Assembly (NCBI RefSeq): GCF_013368755.1
Contig: NC_049562.1
Span: 4,154,001-4,218,000 of the forward strand
Source of the DNA: Talaromyces rugulosus
Taxonomy: Eukaryota; Ascomycota; Eurotiomycetes; Eurotiales; Trichocomaceae
Reading direction: 5' to 3'
Length of the DNA: 64,000 bases
The notes beneath the pieces were generated by a model, which was given only the letters and a program-made list of their open reading frames with translations, ran no database searches and was not told where the DNA came from. Both the position numbers and the translations under genes were made by a program. Below, piece after piece: positions 22,763 to 35,227 of the stretch (position 1 is the stretch's first letter; the number at the start of each line of letters is the position of its first letter).

Positions 22763-23315
22763 GGTGTTGAAATAATCTAGTCGAATTGGTGGTTATCAAG
22801 GCAGTTTCTTGTTTTTGTGAGCAGAAATGGATGCGGAGACCGTGGTGCGGGGAAGATGGAAAACGGTGATGGAGAAAAAAACAGAAAGAGAGAAAAGAAA
22901 ACAGAAAACGAAAGGACACGAGGATGTCCCCCTTAAGTACCGCGGACCCGACCCATAATCAAAGAGGGCAAAAAAAGGTGAGTCCACACAGCCAGCCAAA
23001 TATCGGGTGCAGCTGCTTTTAACGGTTGCGCGCCGGTGCCAGCCGTCGCCGTCTGCAACATCCCCATCCTGATTTCCCCTAAGTACAGGTTGAACCGGCC
23101 TCACCACAAATCGCGTAATTACTGTGTGTTTATCGCCGTGGGAGTTATCGGCGGCTGGGATTCTATTACGTTTCGAATTATGACTGTCTTTTTTTTTTAG
23201 TTCGGATCTTTTCTGTCCTTATTATCATTGAACTATCGCAGGGTATCTCTATCTATTTATTTAACATGACCATCTATATTATACAGAAACAGACTTTGAA
23301 TATAATTAGAAAACC
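22763..23315. promoter_or_regulatory. Arginase promoter region and PET112 3' flank
   Basis: 553 bp upstream of the arginase start. It contains purine-rich stretches around 22860-22915 that would lie in the leader. No gene or clear operator seen. Confidence 0.45.
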
Positions 23316-25211
23316 TCACCCCAGAATCAGCTCTCGCAAAATCTCCTCGGCACGCTGCGCCTCTACGCGACCCTTCTCTCCAGAGCGCATCATCTGCCCG
23401 ACAAACCAGCCCAGTTTCCCCAGCTGGTTCTTCTCGCGGATCTGTGCTACCATCTGAGGGTTCGCCGCGATGAGCGGCTGAGCGAGGGCTAGATACTCGT
23501 CTCGAGACAGAGGCCGTAGAAAGAGACCCTCTTCCTCGAGCAGCTGCTGGATCGGCCGCTTGTCTCCCTCGAAAACCATGGCCAGAACTTGCTTTGCCAC
23601 GGGGCCGGTGATTTTTTTATGTACAGACTGATTGATCAGTTCGGCCAGCGTCCTGGCCGGAACCAGCTCATCGTCCCATGCCACGTCTGCCTTGGCGAGT
23701 AAGCCTCCCAGTTCGTGTAACACCCAATTGGCCGCTGTTCTGCTGAGATCGTTGTTGGGAATGGTCTCGTCTTTTCGGTGGTCGGGTTGGAAGAATGGCT
23801 TTCGGTCCTCAAGGAAATCAACGACTTCCTGGTAGTACTCCAAGCGCTCGCCACCGTCCAGCTCAATCAATGGCTTTGCGTCGTCAATCGATAGTCCATA
23901 AACCGGCCCTGTCAGCAAGTCCAAGAGCCCATCAGGCAAAGTCGGGAGCGTGTTTTCCAATTCCCGTAAAAGCTCGCTGTCGATTCGTAGAGGTCCTAGG
24001 TCTGGGTCTGGCATGTAGCGATAATCCACTTCTCCTTCCTTTGCACGCAGTCTGCGAGTCTCGGTACTACCAATCGCCCAGCCTCTCGTTTCTCCCATAA
24101 CCACGCCGCCGCTTTCAAGCACAGCAATCTGGCGATTGCGCTCTGCGATAATGGCGTCTTCGACTGCCTTGAAGCTGCTCAAGTTTTTGATTTCTGTGCG
24201 CTGGCCCAAGCCCCGCATGCCGTTGTATTCCCCATCCCCAGGCGCTGCATCACGTCGCCGGACAGAGATGTTGACATCGGCACGTAACCCACCCAGTTCC
24301 ATTCCGGTAGTCACTGCGCTTGTAGCCTGGAGGATCGCCTGGACCTTTCGCACACAGGCGGCCGCCGTCGCGGGCGAGTGGATTAGAGGCATCGTGATGA
24401 TCTCGATCAGAGGGTGGGAGACTCGATTGAAGTCTAGCAGTTGTGCCGACGGAGGGTATTCTTGCGATTTGGCCGTGTCTTGTTCTAGCTGTACCTGTTT
24501 GAGGTCGATGCGGACCTTTTTCCCATCTTCGGGCGCAATACCATCATAATCGTACAGATCGATGAAGCCATGTCGTGCAAATGGTTCGTAGTACTGGGTG
24601 ATCTGGTATCCGGCCGGCTGGTCCTGGTAAAAATAGTGTTTGCGATCGAAGCGACTGACTCCCTGGATCTCGCAATTGAGGGCAATGGCAGCGCGCAACG
24701 CTGGAATAATGGTTGGGGGTTGGAATTCCTGTATTCATCAGACCTTTCTCTCTTTTTATTTTTGAAGTCGACATTGGGCAACGTACCGGCTGCGAGCCGG
24801 GGAAGGCGAGGTCAAAGAGAGCAACGTTGGAGTTTGGCTCAGCTGCCACTGATGTCGGAGCTCCTAGAAACCTGTCAACGAAATGTCCTGACGAGCGACA
24901 GAAAAAAAAAAGATAAACCAACTCGAGAAAAGCTTCGCGGCCGTGTTCAACTGCGCATGTATTTCGATTCCAACAGTCAGCTCCCATGCATCCGAATTGG
25001 CTGATTTCTCCGATCCTCGTCGATGTCGGTTCTGCGTCTTGAGCGATTTGGCTTCGTCTTTCAATTGCTTCCGCAGCGGTACGCGTGCGAGGCCATCGGT
25101 GCTGGCGGTGCGGCGGAGTGCTGGCCAGGCTGCGCGGGCGACGAGACGGTGCTCACTCACAGCAGGGCTGCTGGTCAGAGCAAGAGTTCGAGAGGTGCAT
25201 AGTCGCAGCAT
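23316..25211 (-). CDS. PET112: Mitochondrial glutamyl-tRNA(Gln) amidotransferase subunit B (Pet112/GatB)
   Basis: Converts mischarged Glu-tRNA(Gln) to Gln-tRNA(Gln) in mitochondria as part of the GatFAB/GatCAB complex. The start ATG at 25211 opens a basic mitochondrial presequence ([18 protein letters not shown]). The GatB core follows: [57 protein letters not shown], then the [13 protein letters not shown] and [19 protein letters not shown] signatures. The C-terminal Yqey-like tail ends in [24 protein letters not shown]. Three exons are used. The second intron is 24729-24786. The first is ambiguous: 24888-24922 (35 bp) or 24872-24918 (47 bp) both keep the frame and give about 600 or 596 residues; I prefer the longer. 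An in-frame TTG-initiated extension upstream is not used. Confidence 0.93.
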
Positions 25212-26520
25212 GTGTGAGACTGTGTGCTGGGGGTGGATTGGGAACAAGAGGTTGTTGAGTGCTTGATCGTTGTTGGGCAGAATAGGCAAGAGCCCGGGGC
25301 GGTCTGTGTATAGCAATTACGGGTTTATTACGGTATGTATGTTTATTTTCGGGTATGATTGGTTGGATATATCACGATACGTATACTTTGTACGTCTTTA
25401 TCATACGGATGTACTCTGTAGAACTTATTATTATTATTAGATACAATATGAATGACCGCCTGACAGGAATTAAGTTTGCCCAGCTAAAGGATTAGCGCCT
25501 CATAGTCGGAGCGTCAAGTCAATAGTCAACAGTCACAGGCCGATCCAGCATCGATAGCGCGGCCCAAGAACCGCCAGATCGGATTCTGTTCACCGCTCAT
25601 TGTCGTTTTTGTTATTGAAGAACTATTATTATTTCGCAGCTGTATTCCGTACAGAGTATAGCAACCGGCACACCCGGCTGACAGTCTCAAACACATGCGG
25701 GGTTGCGATAACATCGGATCATCAGCATAGTCCGAGTTGTCGCACTGCCAACACAGCAAGCCTGGCCCTGTCCAGTCGCGGCGTGGTGATCAGTCCCACC
25801 ATTGACTAGTTGCTGCGTCCTAGACAGAAAACAGACGAGAGTCGACAGAATCGGAACGAAAAAGAACCAAACGAGAATAGCAGTGGGTGAACAAAGACAG
25901 GTCGGGCTAGGGTCGGGCTAAAAGGTCATCATTTCGAGCCTGAGGAATAAGACTCAACTTTCCTTCTATGTCAACTGGTATATTTAGCATCCTCGTTCAA
26001 TCACGAAATAATCATCAACCGCCCAACTACCATTAATATACCCCGTCTAATCGCACCACAATGGGGGCTAGTCGCTCTTGACTGTGTCAGATTAACGCCG
26101 TCAACACCAACTGGAGCGTCTCAAGTTGTCAGCACATTAATCGTTAACTCTCTTAATCTCCCCCGGACGTCATTCGGACCCCAAGACGATACATCGATCA
26201 ATCACACCAGTTAATCAATCCGACGGAGTATTCAAGACGCGCATACGAATTGAATTCTCCAGTTGCTGCAAGGAGGTGCTCGCTAGCTAGTCTCGCCCTG
26301 TCAGCGTGCCCCCCCCTCTCTTCACGCTGGAATGCGCTGCACAATGAACCATGATCATTTATTGCTGTGCAGCCACCGAATTGATCAGAACTGGGACTTT
26401 TCAAGACCTTAATCCTTTTAATCGCGACTTGATGCAACTCTCAAGTTGAGGGGAAAACGCCGTGGTTACACCAAATATTACCCTTTTAGGAATCCTTGGA
26501 GGACGCACTAAACCCGCGCA
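25212..26520. other. Divergent intergenic region between PET112 and the DUF6594-like gene
   Basis: 1.3 kb of mixed composition with a direct repeat of 'gtcgggcta' near 25901-25920 and a ta-rich patch around 25320-25450. No coding or RNA gene recognised. Confidence 0.55.
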
Positions 26521-27969
26521 ATGGCTTCAAGTGTCGCTAGTCGCCGCAAGAGCATCAAGGCCGCGAGGGCTCCTCCGCCATTGGCAGCAATTACCGGCTC
26601 GAACAAGGCAGCGCAGCGTCGCCTCTCGTCCTCTGCTGCCAGATCTGGCAATGCTGATGTGCCTGCTGCTGCTTCTAAAGCTCAGCCACGACCGTCGCAG
26701 ACCCAGGTTGCTGTCGCGCAGCCAAACAACAAGCCGGATGTATTTCAATTCCTGCAGCAAGGCGACTCTTCGTCGTCGACTCCCTCTGACACGGACTCGG
26801 AAGATCAAGAGCACGACGAAGACGAAGATGAAGATGAAGATGAGGAAGATGACGATGACGATGACGACGACGACGAAGAAGACAACGACGAAGAAGATGA
26901 AAAGAAACCTACAAACAAGCCTCGTTCCCCGACCAGCTCACGAATAGTCCATCGTGGCGATCTTCCCTCGCCAGTCTCTTCTTCTTTTAGGGCAAGCAGC
27001 CCCGAGCAGACCTTCTCCGTCGCATCGCGAGACTCCATCTCGACCGACCCGGAGCCTACAACTCCTCCGGAGGGCTCGCCGGCCACGGCCTATCTGCGTC
27101 TAGCACACAAGCACATTACTCAATCGCGAGGGCAGAGACGGCGTGTATCTTCGAGAGAGGACCACCAGCAGTCTGACTATTCAGCCCCGGAGGACTACTA
27201 CATCCCTTCACGCGCACAGTCTCGCCGTCTATCTTCCCCCCACGAAGGCGCCGGGACCCTGGTACCAACCAACAAAAACAAATCGCCTGCAAAGAAAAAC
27301 ATCAGAAGAGCTACTATATCAGGCTACGCCTCTCTAGCCTCAAAACTAGACTCCTCAGACAAAGACACCACCACCAACAACAACAAACTAGCACCGGTCT
27401 ACCGTCGGTTCGAGAATGTGAACCACCGAATCCTTTTATACCTCCAAGACGAAATCTCCCAAATGGAAGAAGAGCTCCAGCTCATGGACGAATACGATGC
27501 AACCCACCGCGCCAGCATCGCCGAAGAAGACGGTTCACACCCAGAGCCCGCATCGCGCCGGATGGATGTTGAGGCGGCTCGACATTTTTCTGGATTTCAT
27601 GCGCGACGGACAGAGCTTTTGGAAAGACTGATGTATAAGACTAATCAATATAGTAAGCCCTCTTAACAATTTTTTTTTACGGAAGCGCTGTATCTAACTG
27701 AGATTGTTTTAGACGAAGCTCTGTACACCTACAACAAAATGCGCCACGCCCTACCCAAAGCATCCCCCAAAGATGTCCAAGCATACCGCACCTGGATGGG
27801 CGAAAACACGCCTATTGCAAAAAATGAAACTGCCTTTTTGGACCATGAGCTGGATCTCGTCTCTCTGAATGCCGTCGCCGTTGGTGCCCATGGCGGTGAC
27901 AATAGTATTCTATATTTTATTATCGGTGTGATGTCTGCTGCATTACTACTGCCTCTTTTGGCTTATTAG
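26521..27969 (+). CDS. DUF6594-like fungal protein with acidic tract and C-terminal membrane helix
   Basis: A 462-residue protein in two exons (26521-27652 and 27713-27969, 60-bp intron). The first 280 residues are low-complexity: an Arg/Lys/Ser-rich start, then a run of about 40 Asp/Glu residues (roughly residues 95-140) encoded by gac/gat/gaa repeats, then a serine-rich linker. The C-terminal part has features I associate with the fungal DUF6594 family: a helix with QDEISQMEEELQLMDEYD, an arginine in HARRTELLERL, YNKMRHALPKASPKDV and a single hydrophobic helix, ILYFIIGVMSAALLLPLLAY, at the very end. Relatives usually carry several membrane helices here, so this one looks short at the C-terminus. 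Function is unknown. Family call is from memory of the motif, moderately sure. Confidence 0.78.
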
Positions 27970-28855
27970 TCTTTTTTTTTCTTCTTTTTTTTTTCTCCAA
28001 AAAATTCTCTCGAGCTGGACGCGGGGTTTATTTGTTTCCTTTTTCGGGATTTTAATTTTTTTGGTTTTTGTTTCGTGGCTTTGAAAGTCCACCTACTTTG
28101 TACGCTGTTTGATGTTGAATGTTGAATGTTGAAGTTGAATGTTGAAGTTAATGCTGATGTTTGATTACCCCGGATAGTATTGATTAATGTCGGCGCAGGG
28201 TTGTTTCTTTTACACTCTTATCTTCTGGCCACAAAAAAGGTTTAACAGTTAGATATATACCACGGTTGATACGATTTTTCTTAAATGGAAACCCGATTTT
28301 CTTAAATCAATTGATATGAATTCTCAGTCCCTGAAAACGATAATAAGATAAAACCTCTCTAATCTAGGTGAACAAAACCCCATCTGAATAATACAGAATA
28401 ATAGTAGAAGAAGTGGTAGTAGTAGTAATAATAATAATAAAACAGCCCTGTGGAAAAAAAAAACTTGGAACAGAAAACAAAAAACTCTTTTTGACCATAC
28501 TGTTGAAAACCACCCGCGCCAATCTGCTGCAAACATGATCACCGAGAGAGAGAGAGAGAGAGAGAGGGAAAGAGAAAGCATCGCATCTCGCCATAAGGAT
28601 CAAGGATAAAAAGATAAAGATAAATTCTTTTCTTGCTTCGATACAAGATAAGAGAAAAAAAAAAAAGCGTCCCGGAAGAACCAAAGTCGAAATCGATTGA
28701 ACCAAAGTAGAAGACCGTAGTCGTCTTTGCATGAAAAACATCTTGAAAAGCTTTTAAGAGTAAGCCATTCTGTTCCTTTGTATTTTGTCAAATATTATAA
28801 GCAGCCGATAGATGAATTGAGATGAACTGCACGTGAAAATAGCCCAGCCACCAAA
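27970..28855. other. Convergent intergenic region rich in simple repeats
   Basis: 886 bp between two 3' ends. It contains gttgaatgttgaa-type direct repeats (28110-28150), a gtagtag/taataa trinucleotide run (28415-28442), a (GA)n tract (28544-28567) and a poly-A run (28657-28668). Open frames here come from the repeats and are not genes. Confidence 0.65.
28544..28567. repeat. (GA)n microsatellite
   Basis: Twelve GA dinucleotide units, uninterrupted, in the convergent intergenic region. Useful only as a potentially variable marker. Confidence 0.9.
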
Positions 28856-31404
28856 TCACGTAGCCGCCGACGTTGGAGTGGCACTCTTCTTTATAGCCGG
28901 ACTGGCGCTTCCCTCGTTCATCCCGCCTTGTCCGGCAGTCTGTGAAGGATTCGGTGTGCCAGAGGCCTGTCGCGCCTGGGCCTCCATTTGAGCCTTGGTT
29001 TGCGCCATTCGAATTGCCTGCTCGGCGGCGTTACGAGCCCAGTTCGCGGTTGCTGCCGAACTCGAGTACTGAGGAGGAGTCTGTGTTGATGGGTAGTTTC
29101 CATACATGGCAGGTGACTGGGACCCCTGCTGCTGCTGTTGTGGTTGCTGCTGCGGATAGTACCGTTGAGGGTTTCCCGACGCCGGGTTCAGATACGCTGT
29201 GCGCGTGTGGCTTTGAGGTGTCGAGTACATTGGAGGCTTTTGCGGCGATGCGCTTCGTCCAGCTCCATATGCTGGGCTTTGTTGGTAGCCTGGGTTCGGT
29301 GAAGCACCGGGCTGCCCCGTATAGCCGCCATAGCCGTTTTGAGTAGGCGGTCGTGGAGGGTATTGTCCAGGTGGATATCCTGGTACATTGCTGGGTCTTT
29401 GAGAAGGGGATGCTTGTGGGCGGGGGCCAGCAGCGTAAGACTGGTGTGGGGTTCCAGGTGTATAGGGAGTCGACGTTGACGGGCGGCCTGCATAGTACTG
29501 TTGTCCGCCAGGCCCAGACGGTTGCGGTCGAGTATTAGTAGAATACAGCCGTTGATTGAAGGCTGGTGTGCTCTGGTAAGAACCCGATCTTGATGGCGTC
29601 GCCGCTGAGGCGGATGCAGATATTCTCTTCTGCAGAATCGAATATTCATCTTCCTCCATGGTGCCACTGTATGATGGGCCATCCACTAATATCTTCCGGC
29701 TGATGTTCAAGTCGGCTAGTTGGTCGCCATTCAATTTTGACACAACGTATGGTGGCAGATTGGCAATTATGGCCACCAAGCTCGCCTTTAGGGTGTCGTA
29801 TGTCGCACGTTCCGCCTCGGAAAGGATAACATCTTTTGAATCTGCTCGCGGAGGAGATTCTAGATTGCGGTTTCGTCGGAACGAGTCTAGAGTCTCTAGG
29901 AGTTCTGTGATGTCTCGTAGAATTGAGTCAGAATCGCTCTCCTCTTCAGGAGCCGGCATGTCGATCTCAGCACCATCTTCCTGGGTCTCAGCAGGCTGGA
30001 ATGATTTGACGTCTTCATCCAACGTAGATTCATCAAGTTCTGCTAGTATCGGCTGTTCTTCTTGCGAAGCAGGTGCATCGTGGAGCGACAGCACTGTATT
30101 AAAACGCCTCGCACCTCTTTGAGCCCACCAAACAGCGTTCTTCGTATCCAGTGGAGTGACAGCGTGGGAACTGTCAAAACTGGGAGCGAACGAAGAGTAA
30201 GCGCCTTGGAATAAAATCGTGTCATCATCGATGCTGTTCGAGTAAGAGTTGGAGCCTGCACCATCGTCGCCTTTTTCCTGCTTCTGTCGCCGATTCCAGA
30301 ACGATGGAGACGAAAAACGCCCTCCTCCGTATTGCAGCCAGTGTGTCGAAGGAAGCTTTGCGAAAGAATAATGATGCCGTTGCCCCAGAACAGCGTCGAA
30401 ATTTGTGACAGCGTCAAAAGAGTCTATCCAGGTCTTCGAGGGGTCTCTTCCCCAGGATCGTCCGGGACGTGGCGGCTCCAGCTGAGGCAAGGTAGAACGA
30501 GGAGCAAACACCTCTCCGAATGTCTTGGTTGGCTTCTCATCCATGCTCGTATTGAATGGAATAACCTGTGTGGTTGTGATGCCATTTGGAAGTCGATCCT
30601 CTAGCAAGGGCGTTGGATCGTCTGACGCAGTAGTAGCAGAGGTATCGTTCGTTTTCGGTAAGCTTGAGAAGAGTTGTTTCGCGTTAGGTGGATTGCCACC
30701 ATAGAGGGTTAGAACGGCCTTGTCCTGCCGACCTGTGTGTTGAGGAGCAACATCAGTCAGGCCTTCTTTCTCTCCCGTCGTCTCTGTCTTTATTTTGGAT
30801 GAGTGGCGGGGCGGTGCTTGTGATAAAAGGCTGTGCAGGTGGCTCTTAAAGGCTAGTATTTGTGTCTGTAAAGAGGAGTCTTCTTCGGTTTCTCCAGCTG
30901 TACTCGGCTGGCTGTCAATAACTGCTGTTGATGCCTTGTCGACGTCGTCCACAAATTCCTGTAGAGACGCATATCGACCAGCCGCGACACGAGTCTCTAT
31001 GCTGGGAAACTCGCTGCCTTCATCCGACAGCTTCGCGCGTTTGGAGCGGGGTTTCGATGGCGACGACGGTGTTAGAGGATACTTGAAAAGTTCGATGTGT
31101 TCATCGTCTCTGTAAGCAAGCGTCAATTAGCAACTGTGAGACCAAGAAAGACTGAATCTAAGCGCGATTGCTTGGTTTTATCTTCTTACTTTTCAAGTAT
31201 TTGGAAAAGGTAGCGCAAGGTCTGGTCGAGCTCGGTCTTGTCCTCTTCCGCGGTATTCGGTGTCAGATTCTCGCTGCGATCTGGAGTTGAGGCGCGCTTT
31301 CGTTTGCCGGGCGTCAATAGAACTTGCGATTCATCTGTTGGTGGATGAAGCTCCCCATTTGTCACAGCCATTGTGGCCGCTTCCCCTTCTCGTTCACTGG
31401 CCAT
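28856..31404 (-). CDS. Conserved fungal nuclear-type protein, Pro/Gln-rich C-terminus, function unknown
   Basis: An 822-residue protein in two exons on the minus strand (31190-31404 and 28856-31109, 80-bp intron). The start ATG at 31404 is chosen over an in-frame TTG 30 bases upstream. The N-terminal third carries basic patches suited to nuclear import (TPGKRKRASTP, KPRSKRAKLSD). The middle contains a conserved-looking region with VLTLYGGNPPNAKQLFSSL, LPNGITTTQVIPFN, KTFGEVFAPRSTLPQLEPP and THWLQYGG, followed by WWAQRGARRF. Around residue 490 a helical segment reads ITELLETLDSFRR and AERATYDTLKASLVAII. The last 270 residues are Pro, Gln, Ser, Tyr-rich and disordered. I recall this middle region from Aspergillus proteins of unknown function (possibly a DUF7877 family) and a chromatin role has been suggested for relatives, but I cannot assign one from sequence. 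Confidence 0.78.
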
Positions 31405-32111
31405 GGCTTTTCTTGTTGACGCGCAAACGGTCAAACACGTCCCCCACGAAAGACCGACAATAATGCTCAGTCCACCACACGCGTGCAGCGTAGACGACGA
31501 GCGGGAGAAATAGTCGCCAGGCCTGACTACGCGGTAGATAAGCTGGGCAGGCGATGCGAAGTTGTCCCAGGCCGTGGTCTAGAAATCCAGACTTGTGATG
31601 GCGGCGCGATCTGGCGAGGCGAGGACGGGAAATCGCCAGGGCGCTTCTGCACCAGTTGACGCTACGCCAACGGGAACAGTAGATGCGGACTCAGATCTGG
31701 CCACGCCACGCGCGAGATGTAGATGCGGCTTGGGAAGTGCAGGCAAAGAGATAGAGTAAGCGCGACAGCCGGGGGTCAGGATTCGCAACGTCTCAGCCAG
31801 GGACGCAGCGAAGGAGGTGCAATTCTCTTCTCTGGGGATCGCCGGCACCCCCAAAGCGGCCTAGCGCCTTTGCGTGTGACGCCCCACCGCTTCTGCCACT
31901 TGTGATTGGCCAACTGCGTCCAATCACGTGAGCCCGCCGTGGAAATGCGTGTCGCGGCTGCTGATTGGCCCGCAGCTCTCCACAGTCGCTCTTGCCTTGC
32001 CGGGATTAATTATTATCACGACCCGACTGATGCTATTCTTTTCTTGTTGAAATATACCCAGTCGGTCGCCACCATATACCCCGTTCCCAAGGCCTGAGGA
32101 CTTCTTCATGG
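31405..32111. promoter_or_regulatory. Divergent promoter with three CCAAT boxes
   Basis: 707 bp between two divergent genes. Three CCAAT motifs cluster at 31905-31909 (minus), 31920-31924 (plus) and 31964-31968 (minus), and a CACGTG at 31925-31930 directly follows the second. CCAAT is the site of the fungal HAP/CBC complex and CACGTG of bHLH factors. Their use here is inference from position. Confidence 0.55.
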
Positions 32112-35100
32112 ATGTCATCGGTCTTCGGTAATGCCCCCTGCCACCCTCGGGCACTGGCATTGAGGAGCTCGCACTACGCATTGAGCCAGGTTGGCATACC
32201 GCCTATCGCGCGCCTGTGAAGCTATTGTTCTAACCAGTCCCTATTCTTCCCATGTAGGCGTTTATCCAGAACTCGCAGACTCTCCGCCGTCAATATCCCG
32301 CCATCTCCCGCCGGTATGAATCGATTGAACGGCCGGCCGGCCGCGAGCAAAATACCACGGCTGCTCCGGATACCGCGAGCGAGCATAGGGCTGAAACAGT
32401 ACATATCAATGGGCCGTCAGAGAGATCTCTAGAACGTGATCGTGAACAGCGTGTTTTTCGCTTGCTCAAAAACGTGGAGCGAAATATGCTCCATTTGACC
32501 CTCTATCAATCCTATCCTCACCTGAACTATGAGAACCCGTTTGCTACTCGATTACCGCCGAAAGAACACTTCTTGAAGAAGAGTAATTTGTCTCTTGCAA
32601 ATATTCTGCAAAATTATTTGACGACCATCGATCAGCCACTTCCAAACGACGCCGAGCACAGCGGCAATCGCACTTCCGATGCAGCTATTCGACGTGTATT
32701 CAATGCCGCATCTTTGCGCTACCTGTCTGCAAAAGGCTACTCGCCCAACGACGTTATGGCATGGGCGTGGATCCTCGGGACAGAACAGACTTATCGCGCA
32801 GCATTGAGGCTTTTTGTCTGGGACAGTCACCCTGGACACCGGCCAACGCCACTATTTGTTTTGAAACTTCTTTTACGCCGAACAACCCTGGACGTCAAGG
32901 CTTTTCGGGTTCTTCTTTCTTATTCACGATTGCGCATAAACCAATTGTCTCTTGGAACCTCAGCCTCTGTGATACAACTCGACGAAATCAACTTGGACAG
33001 AACCTCACCACACGTTTTGCAGAACAACCCATTAGACATTGTCAGGGTTAAATCTTTGGTCACTCTTTTGCTGCGAAAAGCTCGTGAACTCTGGCCGGAA
33101 GCATTAATCTACATAACACGATCTTTTGCTCATTATCTAATCCATCAGCTTGATTCTAGCCACACAACCAAGGCCGAGAAAGGCGGTATTGACTCGCTCC
33201 GTGCTTATCATTTTAATGAGTGTCTACGCGCATTGGCTATAACCCCTCGGCGTGGACCGTTTGCTTCTGCGTTCATCCAAGAAAAGGCACAGTTTGAATT
33301 GCTAAAGGCCATGGCCTCACATGATCCGGTGTTACCTGTCAATCGCCAGGGTTATCAAGCCCTAATTGCAGTACAGCTATGTCACCCAAAGACCCCGGCC
33401 GAGAGAGTATACACGATGCAGAAATCTCCCTCATGGCCTCCATGGAAGGAAGCCCGATTGGGCATGGACACTGAACGGGGAGACGAGGGCATGAAAAGCC
33501 GTGCGATGCAAGTCATGTCTCAAATGACAGAAGCTGGTTACCCTCGTTCTACCTATGAAGAAATTGCAAGTATTCTTGCAGGCTGGGATACGGACGGTAG
33601 TCCCACCATTCAAACTCGAAGTTTGATGCCAATGGCACCATCACAGGAACAACGTTGGAATCGGTCAAAGATCGACTCGGCAATTTGGTCGGCTCGGATT
33701 AGAGCCACTCGGACACTGCGAGAAGCTTGGGCATGCTTTCTCTCCTACCAAAATCTCTATCCTGTCCCTACTCAGCGGGTATATCAAGCGATGGCGGAAA
33801 AGCTGGTTTACAGTGGGGTTATCAAGGAAAATGAATCTAACAACCCAGATTCCCCCTTACCCGGGGATGGATATGAGGTTTTCCCTGAACCAAGCTCGGC
33901 TCGCGATGTGCTGTATGTTCCGACCGAACCGCCGTCGCTGGACCAGTTGCTTCGGCAGATGGCATCACAAGGAGTTCGTCCGAGCGAGAGTTTTGTCTCG
34001 TTACTTTTGCGTACTTGTCCGGATCCTTCAACGGGGTTGAAATACGCGTGTGACTTTTTAAGTCGGAAGCAACTTAGAGCACTATGCACAACTGATCACG
34101 ACCAAAGCACGACTAAAACACTCAGCTCGATACAAAATCGTCTCGTCGATTCTTTTATCGCGTGTCTCTGCTCACCGGTGCCGTACGATGACTGTAAATA
34201 TCGTTTGTCTGAAGCAGATGCGTTTCCGGTTTTGATACGGACACCTTTGTCCTCGACAGGAAGCATATTGGTTTCCGAGGAGCAGACTCCTGACGAATTT
34301 ACGAAATTCTCCCAACCACGAGCGCTGTCACATGCCGTGCAAGTGCTGAGATCTCTCAAACCGGCGCGAGTATCAGCATGGCTGCCGCTACTCAAAGCTC
34401 TGGGTTCCTATAGAACTTGCGCTAGCGAACGACATATCAAACGAGATAGACAATGGTTCCTAGCGTGGTATGAAATTATCGAGGTATTGCATTGGATGTC
34501 AGAGACCGAGGTCGAGGCTGGAACGGATGGATTGAGGACTCTCTGCCATGTGTTTGCCGGTGCTGTATCGGCTGGGATTCGCAGTATGAGCACCGCTGAA
34601 GAAGCGCTGTTGCTGGTACAAAAGGCCAAAGACGACAAGGGATCGAGCTATGACGTTGCTGCTACCTTTGAGATATTCGTTTTGGACGGACTACGCTATC
34701 TGAAGACGTACTTCGACCGTCTCGTTCATCCACTGCCAGTCTCTCCGGCGACGCACAGTGAAGCCAATAACAATAACGAGGTTGCAGCGTTGGTTAACAA
34801 GCCCCTTCCTGAAATTTTCCAAGTGCCAGGACCAGATACATTGCATGCCTTAGTGCGGGCATTAGGTACAGCCGAAGACAACGATGGCATTATGAACCTG
34901 CTCCAATGGATGAGCCGGTCTCCCACAGAACTGAGAAAGCGAGCAAGCCAGTCTCTCGGCGGCCATCGAATGTCACGCCGCACTCTGACAGCCATCCGCA
35001 TATTTCTTGAGTCTGGAGGCAACGAGGACCCTCACTACATCGGACAAGGCACAACAAGCAGTAGCAGCGACCCCGAGAGCTCTGATACAGAGCCGACCTT

Positions 35101-35227
35101 TTCGGACGGCTATGTTGAAGAAGCATACCAAATCATCACGGCCACGCAGGGCTTGGGACCGTGGCCTTCGGACGATGAAGTTCGCGAGTATCTTTTATGG
35201 TGGACTCCTGATGATAGATGGGATTGA
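32112..35227 (+). CDS. Large probable mitochondrial protein, helical-repeat (PPR-like) type, function unknown
   Basis: A 1015-residue protein in two exons (32112-32189 and 32258-35227). Exon 1 gives the presequence-like start MSSVFGNAPCHPRALALRSS, which continues into the basic QAFIQNSQTLRRQYPAISRR, together a good mitochondrial targeting signal. The intron donor gttggc is unusual, but the phase-0 junction is the only one that keeps the frame open, and a ctaac branch-like site precedes the acceptor catgtag. The body is a long series of amphipathic helices (for example FNECLRALAITPRRG, MKSRAMQVMSQMTEAGYPRSTYEEI and LDQLLRQMASQGVRPSESFVSLLL), resembling pentatricopeptide-type repeats in spacing and in the GYPRS/GVRPS endings. 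A role in mitochondrial RNA or translation is plausible by analogy only. If the exon 1 model is wrong, the next in-frame ATG is at about 32486. Confidence 0.76.

Noticed and set aside
28324..28791. Overlapping minus-strand ORFs in the 28-kb repeats
   Set aside because: Leu/Ser/Phe runs arising from GA, TAG/TAA and poly-A repeats, not coding.
29658..30122. 154-codon plus-strand ORF
   Set aside because: Antisense to the Pro/Gln-rich protein gene; serine runs mirror its acidic codons.
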